A DNA stretch of 64,000 nucleotides. It comes from Hirundichthys speculiger (lineage: Eukaryota; Chordata; Actinopteri; Beloniformes; Exocoetidae). The notes under the pieces were generated by a model. It saw only the letters and a program-made list of their open reading frames with translations, was not told where the DNA came from and did not search any database. Both the position numbers and the translations under genes were made by a program. The stretch covers positions 124,001-188,000 of the forward strand of contig JAGFBZ010002559.1 of NCBI GenBank assembly GCA_018398805.1, written 5' to 3'. Positions 56,774-64,000 of the stretch are shown one piece after another (within the stretch, counting starts at the first letter, position 1; the number at the start of each line of letters is the position of its first letter).

Positions 56774-57143
56774 TACAGTCATGGAAAAAATGATTAGACC
56801 ACCCTTGTTTTCTTCAGTTTCTTGTTCATTTTAATGCCTGGTACAACTAAAGGTACATTTGTTTGGACAAACATAACGATAACCACAAAGATTGCTCATA
56901 AGAGTTTTATTTAAGAGCTGATATCTTACCATTTTCCATGGTTTTCTTGATTATAACCTAAATCACTTAAGTTTTTACATCAATAGCTATGGCGTTGTAC
57001 TGCCAAAAACACTGCTTTTATGCATTCAGTGTTTTCTTTTCTGTCTGTTTTAGTCACATGATGACGTTTAGTGGTACCAGGTATTAAAATGAACAAGAAA
57101 GTGACGAAAAAATGGCGGTCTAATCATTTTTTCCATGACTGTA
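56774..57143 (-). mobile_element. Tc1/mariner-type MITE, TACAGTCATGG family, copy 6
   Basis: Complete reverse-orientation copy in nrg2 intron 1, with TA at both sides. Confidence 0.88.
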
Positions 57144-57611
57144 GATGCTGAAATCCAATCATGGTCATGCAAAAGTATTAAAGTCTCAAGAAGTACAGTA
57201 TCTTAGCACTTTGTTTTATACCTCAAACACATAAACATTCAGTTGGTGAATTATTTAAAAAAGTAATCCACCTCTGCAGAATTGCACATCTGCTGATTAA
57301 CCACAGCTGCTGCTCAGTTGTAGCTCGGTTGTCTGGCTGCAGCAACACTTTTCTTTGTGGGGTGATGCAGTAAAGGTCAAGTTAGCCGCTGAAGAAGGAA
57401 GGAAGGAGCTACGACTGACCAGGATTTAAAACCAGAAATCAGGCTGTTCATTTGTGTGCAAAGTTACTGTTGAAGGGTTTCATTTTCAACAGAAGGCTCA
57501 AAGATGGGTGGTAAGGGGTCTCCTGTGGGTCATGGGGGGGTCCATGCACCCACCCTGCATGGATGCAGTGATAGTGTGATTCTATCCAAATTCTTATTTC
57601 TTTTGATTACA

Positions 57612-57745
57612 TGTTTTATCATTGATAAGGATTAGGGGTGGAGGAGAAGGGGGTGGGAACGACTCTGCTTTTACTTTGTAAAGCACTTTGTGCCCCATTT
57701 TAATTGTACTGAGAGAACTATATAAATAAAGTTTGATTGATTGAA
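57612..57745 (+). repeat. LINE 3' end
   Basis: TAAAGCACTTTGTGCCCCAT, then CTATATAAATAAAGTTTGAT and TGATTGA units, a standard fish retroelement terminus. Confidence 0.5.
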
Positions 57746-58069
57746 GCCTAACCAGTTAGAAAAGTCAGCGAAACACAGTCAGAGTGAAGCAACTGGAACT
57801 CCCACTTTTGTATCCATCTATTGTCCGTGTTATTCCACTTGTGGCTTTAGAGAATAATGTTTCAAAATTGGACTTTTTGGACACATTTATTCATATACTA
57901 CATAAAGCATTTTTTTTGGCAAAGACTCAGTAATGCTTTGCTTCTGTTTGCCAGTTTTACCTTGTTGCAATTAAACAAAAGAACGAACACATTATGAAAA
58001 CAAAGGAGCAGGACTTTAGCTCATAGTCCCTGACTTTTTTCCTGTTTTTAATATTTCTGGGTGGCGTGA

Positions 58070-58432
58070 ACTGTTAGGGGCAGCTTACTGGTTAGCACTG
58101 TTGCCTCACAGAAAGAAGGTTCCTGGTTCAAACCTCAGCAGGGGTCTTTCTGTGTGGAGTTTGCATGTTCTCCCCGTGCTTGTATGGGTTTACTCCAGCT
58201 TCCACCCACAGTCCAAAGACTGTATTAGGTTAATTAGCATGTCGGGTTAATTGGTGGTTCTAAATTGCCCGTAGGAGTGATTGTTTAATTGTGGGTTGTT
58301 CGTTTATATGTGGCCCTGCGATGGACGGGTCACATGTCCTGTATGTGTCCAAAGAGATCTGGGACCGGCTCCAGCAGAACCCCATGTCCCTGCACAGGAC
58401 CGAGCGGGTTTGGATAAAGGATGGATGATGTA
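58070..58432 (+). repeat. tRNA-like teleost repeat (GTTAGCACTGTTGCCTCACAG)
   Basis: GGTTAGCACTGTTGCCTCAC and GGTTCCTGGTTCAAACCTC resemble tRNA A and B boxes; then GTGTGGAGTTTGCATGTTCT, CCACAGTCCAAAGAC and the GGCCCTGCGATGGAC tail. Multi-copy in fish; related pieces at 60160-60460 and, reversed, 60600-60790. Confidence 0.65.
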
Positions 58433-59640
58433 ATAGAAGTCATGTTATGTTACTGGTTATGGCCATAACACAGATAATTAATAATTCTTAGTTGACCTAA
58501 TATTTAGTCATCTGATTGCCAGATTACTGACTTTTAGCTTCAAGTCAGACTTTGCACCAGTTAATGTTGACATTTTCAAAGTTAGAATCCACAAACCGCT
58601 CACTATGAGAGGCAGTAAATCTTTTTGCTCCATAAAAGATAGCAGAACGATCTTCCAAACCAGAGCCGATGGTGATGAGAAGGTCCAGACTGTCTCAATG
58701 TTCATGTCGTTGAGTTTAGCTACTCGAATGAGCCCCTCTGTTTATCCCACACCTTTGATCAAGACACAGCTGCTGATTTACACGGAGGATTCCCAGAATT
58801 ACAGATCATCTTATAGTCCACAAAACTATGAAATGCAATGTGGAGCACAATTATTTCGAAGTAAAATTAGAATGATTTGAGGATACATGAGGTACATGAT
58901 ATCTCTAAAAGCATCGGACATGAAGAAGAAATCTCTGTATGCACGGGGAAGGCAGGAAACTGAAAACTAATATTCTAAGCCTACATAAAGGATGAGAAAT
59001 AATTTCAATTACAGAACTACAGGAATTTGTCTCCTAATTTCCCCAACACTCAGAGTGCAGTGAAACAAATGAAGTAATATTACTCATCAGTATGAGTATA
59101 TGCATGTGATATATTGTCTTTGTATTGTCTTCGGTTTCGTACAGGGCTTACATAATTTCTAAAACGTTGCAGGTCATTTTTTAATTGGATGTTTCACGGA
59201 GTCGCATCTTGTTTGGAATGCTGGTTGTAGTATTGTAGCTTTGAGTTGTCATGTTTTATGTGTTAAGGATGGAGTGCGGATGTTCATCAAAGCCACAGAT
59301 GAACCGCTTTGATCTAACAACTGAAATCCTTTACTCTCCTGTACGCCGTAGTTTCACTGAGATCTGCTGGATTCTCACTTCTTTCTGTCTCTTTTTTCTT
59401 CCTATTGAATAACTCGGGTGTGTGGACGGCTCTCACTCCCCTTTAAGAAGTACAAAACTAATCCTACCTGACATCCCAAGTATTCTAAAGCGTAATGTAG
59501 GTCTTCTCTGATCAGTGCTGTTGGCGCGTCTTTTTAGATGCATTGACAGTTCCTTCCTAAAATAGCTTTATCTGATGCTCAAACGTTGCTCCAGTCACTG
59601 ATGCTCTATCTAACTCTGCATACCTGGAGTCTCATGCTCT
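58433..59640 (+). other. nrg2: nrg2 intron 1, no gene seen
   Basis: Short opposing frames near 58508-58880 share no recognisable domain. No repeat recognised. Confidence 0.4.
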
Positions 59641-59650
59641 CACGGTCTTT

Positions 59651-59651
<1 letters not shown>

Positions 59652-59711
<60 letters not shown>

Positions 59712-59717
59712 CCCCCC
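59652..59717 (+). repeat. Poly-C tract
   Basis: About 57 C, one T, about 8 C. Exact length is doubtful. Confidence 0.9.
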
Positions 59718-60159
59718 TCGTCTCTCGTCCTGCTGTAGCTGACTGGAGTTGGTGTGTTTGGTTCAGCTTATGTCGGTCTTTCTGTCAATCAGCCACAGCT
59801 AGAGGAGAGAACGGGAGAGATTTAAAGCTTTGAATCTACAAAGAGAGTCTGCTTGTATGTTCAATGATGGTCAGAGCTTTTTTCTTTTTAACCAATTAAA
59901 AGTTAGAACACTAAGTTTATGGATAATTTAGTTTTACCTCAGATGTCTCAGTTTACTGGTATACCGTAAAATATTCTTGTGTCGTTCTAGCTCCAGTGTT
60001 AAAGATATGCCATTTTTCTGAATGTACAACCATGTGGTTATGTAAGTTATGTAATATGACAGTGAATTCTTGTCATCTTAGAGGCACTGTAATGTTTCTT
60101 GCCTTTGCAGAGACACAAATCTGTGGTATCTAGTGACCTGATGTTTTCTGTAAAAAGAA

Positions 60160-60460
60160 AACCTCAGCAGAGGCCTTTCTGTGTAGAGTTTGCATGTTCT
60201 CCCGGTGCTTCCGTGGGTTTCCTCCGGGTACTCCGGGTACTCCGGATACTCCGGCTTCCTCCCACAGTCCAAAGACATGCATGTTAGGTAAACTGTTGGT
60301 TTTAAATTGTAGGAGTGGTTGTTTGTCTGTATGTGGCCCTGAGATGGACAGGTGACCTGTCCAGGTGTACCCCTGCCCTTCACCCAAAGATACCAGGGAT
60401 AGACTCCAGCAGATCCCTGTGACCCTGCAGAGGATTCAGCATCTATAGATAATGGATGGA
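60160..60460 (+). repeat. Teleost repeat of the 58070 family, second copy
   Basis: TGTGTAGAGTTTGCATGTTC through CCACAGTCCAAAGACATGCA and the GGACAGGTGACCTGTCC tail. It has an internal short tandem of TACTCCGG-like units at 60226-60256. Confidence 0.65.
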
Positions 60461-60529
60461 TCCCAAACATTTACATTTCTGCAAGCAAGCATTTGGGATT
60501 TTATTTTCTATGTCCATGTTAACATTGAA

Positions 60530-60792
60530 CATCCATCCATCCATCCATCCATTCATTATCTATACCCGCTTAATCCTACTGCAGGGTCATGGGGATCTGC
60601 TGTAGGGGGTACATCCTGCCACTCCTACGGGTAATTTAGAACCACCAGTTAACCTGACATGTATGTCTTGGGACGGTGGGAGGAAGCCGGAGTACCCGGA
60701 GGAAACCCATACAAGCAATGGGAGAGCAGACAAACTCCACACAGGGATCTCCTCTTGCTGTGAGGCAACAATACTAACCACCAAGCCACCGT
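60530..60792 (-). repeat. Teleost repeat of the 58070 family, reverse copy
   Basis: (CATC)n at 60530-60552, CAGGGTCATGGGGATCTGC, GACGGTGGGAGGAAGCCGGA and GTGAGGCAACAATACTAACC: the family read in reverse. Confidence 0.65.
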
Positions 60793-61099
60793 GTTGCTTA
60801 TTATTATCACTATTGTCAAGTTATAGTGCTCAGTCCAGCTCTATCCCAACATGGCCCGGTTTTCTCTAAAGGACGCTCAGAAAATCTCAGTCACATCTTT
60901 TGTTCAGTTTATTTTCTGTATTACTCAGTTTTTCAGGTTAGTTTTGATTAAGTTTTTTTTAATTAGGTCAGGAGGTGGTACATAGTACAAATTAGACTAT
61001 GTATGATTGTTTATGTGACATATAAAATTGATTGGATTTGGTTTGATTTGAGATGGGCTTCTTCCATAGAGGGCTGCTTGTATTACTCTCTCAGTGCAG

Positions 61100-61735
61100 T
61101 TACTTCCTCTTTAATTCAGTTTAATTCCTCTTTAATTCAGAATAAAAATTAAATCTGAATAAAAATTACCATATAAACACCTAATTCCGAATGAAAATGT
61201 CCATTCCGAATTAAACTTAATTCCGATGTAAGTGGCTGGTTTATTCTGATTTTAAATCCGAATAGAATAATTCCGCGGTCATGTATACACTAATTCCGCT
61301 TTAAATTAATTCCGGTCTTTCTGCGCATGCTAGTTCTCTTGCCCGTCTGTCGCGATGACGCTAATATTCCGCGCTGGGCTTGTTGAAAATCATCAACATG
61401 ATGTTTTCATGCTGCTGCTTCAAAAATAAAATCAAAACAAATCCAAAAAGGATGCTAATAATGTAGTCCTCCATTTTGTTGCTAATCGAGTAACCGTTTG
61501 TTTTCTTCCGGTAGATGTAAAGACGTCCGCCCCCCCTATCCAATCAGAACCCTTCCTAACCCCCAGACCTTAAGCGGAATTGGATAAAGCCGATCAAACG
61601 TGTTTTCCATGTAAACCTCAATTCGGAATTACTATTTCCATGTAAACTCGAAGGAAAATAGTTAAATTCTGAATTATTTAATTCCTAATTATTAATTCCA
61701 AATTAAAAAACATCATGTAACCGTGGCTACTGGGA
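61100..61735. mobile_element. Unclassified MITE-like element rich in TAATTCCGAATT
   Basis: Repeated TAATTCCG / CGGAATTA motifs occur in both orientations, with CCATATAAACACCTAATTCCG at the left echoed by CCATGTAAACCTCAATTCGG at the right; the right end has CATGTAACCGTGGCTA. The matching left terminus seems lost. It carries one GC-rich unique core at 61320-61570. Confidence 0.45.
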
Positions 61736-64000
61736 TCTTATTGACAGGTGGTGACAAAAGTTCAAGAGAAAGACACGTGTGCTCAATTTAAATTAAATCT
61801 TAAATTCAAATTAGATTTTTTGATTTGTGGTTCATTGCAAATTTCTCACTACAAATGTGTCAATCCAAGGCGGATAAGTAGTATTCACATATGTTTCTTT
61901 TTATTCTTGGGTTTTATACACATGAGGATTTAATTAAAAAAAAAAAAGAAAAACATCTTAAGTTCAGTGCTGTCATAAATAAATCAACAAGTTTATATTT
62001 CTCAAATCTGGTGAAATTCTTTCAGTGCCTTTTTAAACACAGTTCTTGGATGTGTAATCACAGCTCTTGTACTCCATGACATGTTTTCATGTCTTAACTG
62101 GCTCAACTAAAATCTTAAAATACAAACAGGGATAACGTGTATCACAACGTTTCTCTGTTAACCTGCTCCAACAAAGGAGAACTTTATTTTAACACAGTGT
62201 AAAAATGACATACTAGAAAAGCAGGACTACCTGCTAACTACAAACCAGCTCTGATATTACAACTGTGGTGGCATCACCTATAAATACAGCTCAACAGTTT
62301 AGATCAGAATGTAAAGATCCTCATCGTGAAGGTTGATATGGTGGCTCTTTTTACATAATGATGAACTGAACATTATGGACGGTGGGCTGACCCTTGGCGA
62401 GCAACTGGTGGGGAAGAAACCCAAGCTGGTGTGGGTGGTTGAGAGATACTGGTGAGATATAGTCAGAGGAGAGTCTCTCCAGACATTTGGGTTGGAGGAA
62501 ACAGTTGGATGTTGCTCAACAGTTCAGAATTACTGTCTTGTAATTCTGAACTGTTAAAATAACGTATGCTGTCTGAAAACACAGTTATTCTGCTGATTCA
62601 TTAACGCTCATGTGGATGATGGTGGTAGCCACATTCACACAGACATTACGGTATAAAGACGCCCCGGAGATCGACTCTTTATTCCACCTTCACCCACCAA
62701 CAGTGCATTTACAGTGATCCCACAAAGGCAGAATATTACCTTCCCTACTGCGTGCTTTTACAACGCGTCACAGCGTTTCACTGTAGCTTCTGGTATTTGC
62801 GGTATTTTTGCGTGTGCAGGAGGGAGTAAAGTTTGTAACAGACCTGGTGTTTGTTTTTGTGTTTTTTTTTCTTCTGCTGCATGTTCAGCTAGCTTGTCAT
62901 TTGACAAGGTGTTCTGACATTGAGTCGTCTCTCGCTGTACGGTAACGCGCTGACTGATTTTATTCCTTGTGCAAAGTTTGCAGCCCCTGTTACGCCTTTT
63001 CGCATCGTGGAAATAACACAGATATTATTAATACAGCTGTGCTATTACCTCCCAAGGTGGAACAGGGTCAAAATCTTGGAAGAAGTGGCTGTGTGGCCGG
63101 ATTTAGGGGAACTTACTTCCATGCTAATCATGGTTTTACCATAGCAAATACAATGTTTAAACAGAGGGTGTTCGCAGTTCCACTTCGTAGGACCATCTAC
63201 AGCGCATACCGTAGACTATACTGTATACACAGGATGCAGTTTTTGAAAACAGTGATTGATTCTGAATGAGTCATGTTCTAGGCTTCATTTGCTGATGCGC
63301 TGGTGCAGACCTGCAGCCTGACGGTTGTTTGTGCTTCTCATGAAAGCAAGCTCCAAACCTGATGTTGGAGACCTCCGCTGAAGGAAGGTCAGGCTCAGGA
63401 AGGACTCTTAGGGAGCTTGGTTAATTACAGTGATTCCTTATTTTTCGTGAAAAAGAACCAAAAACTGGAGCCGGAGCCCCCCGAGCCTAAATAATGTGTT
63501 TAAAATATGTTTAAAAACTGCAAAAAGTAGCGAGACACTGCAGCGAAACAAGACAAAGGCTCAACTGTGGTCTTTCTGTTACCTTCACAGCCTCTGGTCT
63601 CTGAACTGTAGTAAAGAAACTGCTGGTATTGTGCTATTTTTGGCTCATAATTAGGGGCTAACATGCTAACAACAACAAAAGAAAAAGTCTGGTTTTCTCT
63701 GCATGGAACAGGAACTTTATTCTGGTACTGCAGGAACTTGTGACATCACACAGGTTGTATTGTTGGGCTCCTGTCAGTTAACAGAGAATGTAAATCTATA
63801 CACGCTGGGCTGCTGTTGATGCTCACTACACTTTTCATCTAACCCCGTTTTCATTCTGCCGTCCCACGACACACACACACCATTACCCATAAGGCCACAC
63901 CATTACCCATAAGGCCACCTTCTTGGCTCACAACATTTCTTGGCTGTGAGAGAACGTGCACAACAACCTGTGATGTTTGGGTGATGTGTCTCAGCCAATC
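61736..64000 (+). other. nrg2: nrg2 intron 1, no gene seen
   Basis: Frames at 62714-63269 on the plus strand overlap and show no known domain. A 21-bp direct repeat (CACCATTACCCATAAGGCCA) lies at about 63878-63917. Nothing else was recognised up to the window edge. Confidence 0.4.

Noticed and set aside
58095..58145. tRNA-like A and B boxes
   Set aside because: No cloverleaf or anticodon arm can be drawn and the sequence belongs to a dispersed repeat; not a tRNA gene.
62714..63269. Three overlapping plus-strand frames
   Set aside because: No domain, splice sites or similarity to neuregulin exons; likely chance.

Overview
The window is vertebrate nuclear DNA, almost certainly from a ray-finned (teleost) fish. 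The genes have GT-AG introns up to about 22 kb and vertebrate-type proteins. The intervening DNA is packed with teleost-type repeats: hAT and Tc1/mariner MITEs, L2/Rex1-like LINE remnants, and the GGCGCTTTACAG-type and GTTAGCACTGTTGCCTCACAG-type interspersed repeats. There are no bacterial features, operons or CRISPR arrays. Gene names come from protein similarity I recognise by eye; no database was searched.

Three genes form a recognisable block. (1) psd2 (EFA6C, an Arf6 exchange factor), + strand, 13 coding exons from 2844 to 36125, with its N-terminal start lying left of the window or unrecognised. (2) pura (Pur-alpha), - strand, an intronless CDS at 47019-47891, probably with a long 3' UTR running left. 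(3) The first coding exon of nrg2 (neuregulin-2), + strand, 54692-55103, with the rest of the gene right of the window. The same three genes are neighbours on human 5q31, which supports the paralogue calls. The human order from memory is PSD2(+) NRG2(-) PURA(+), so the pura-nrg2 pair looks inverted here relative to psd2.

Region by region. 1-2843: a THAP-domain exon fragment at the left edge, a LINE-type tail, and a teleost repeat split by a hAT MITE. 2844-36125: psd2; its first large intron (3610-26185) and later introns hold most of the mobile elements, many with intact target-site duplications and several nested. 36126-41100: psd2 3' UTR, then a THAP-type exon with a frameshift. 41100-47018: probable pura 3' UTR carrying a hAT insertion. 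47000-48000: pura CDS and a GC-rich promoter region. 48000-53600: LINE fragments, a 68-unit decamer array and a small hAT element. 53600-55100: GC-rich nrg2 promoter, leader and exon 1. 55104-64000: nrg2 intron 1 with repeats.

Most interesting points: a possible alternative first exon of psd2 at 17025-17074 that is phase-compatible with the Sec7-encoding exons; a hAT MITE sitting exactly at the junction of a tandem duplication; two places where filled and empty sites of one Tc1-type MITE are both preserved; a 54-codon uORF whose TGA overlaps the predicted nrg2 ATG; and three single-base frameshifts in otherwise well conserved reading frames, which look like sequence errors but would be null alleles if real. 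I found no convincing new multi-gene system.
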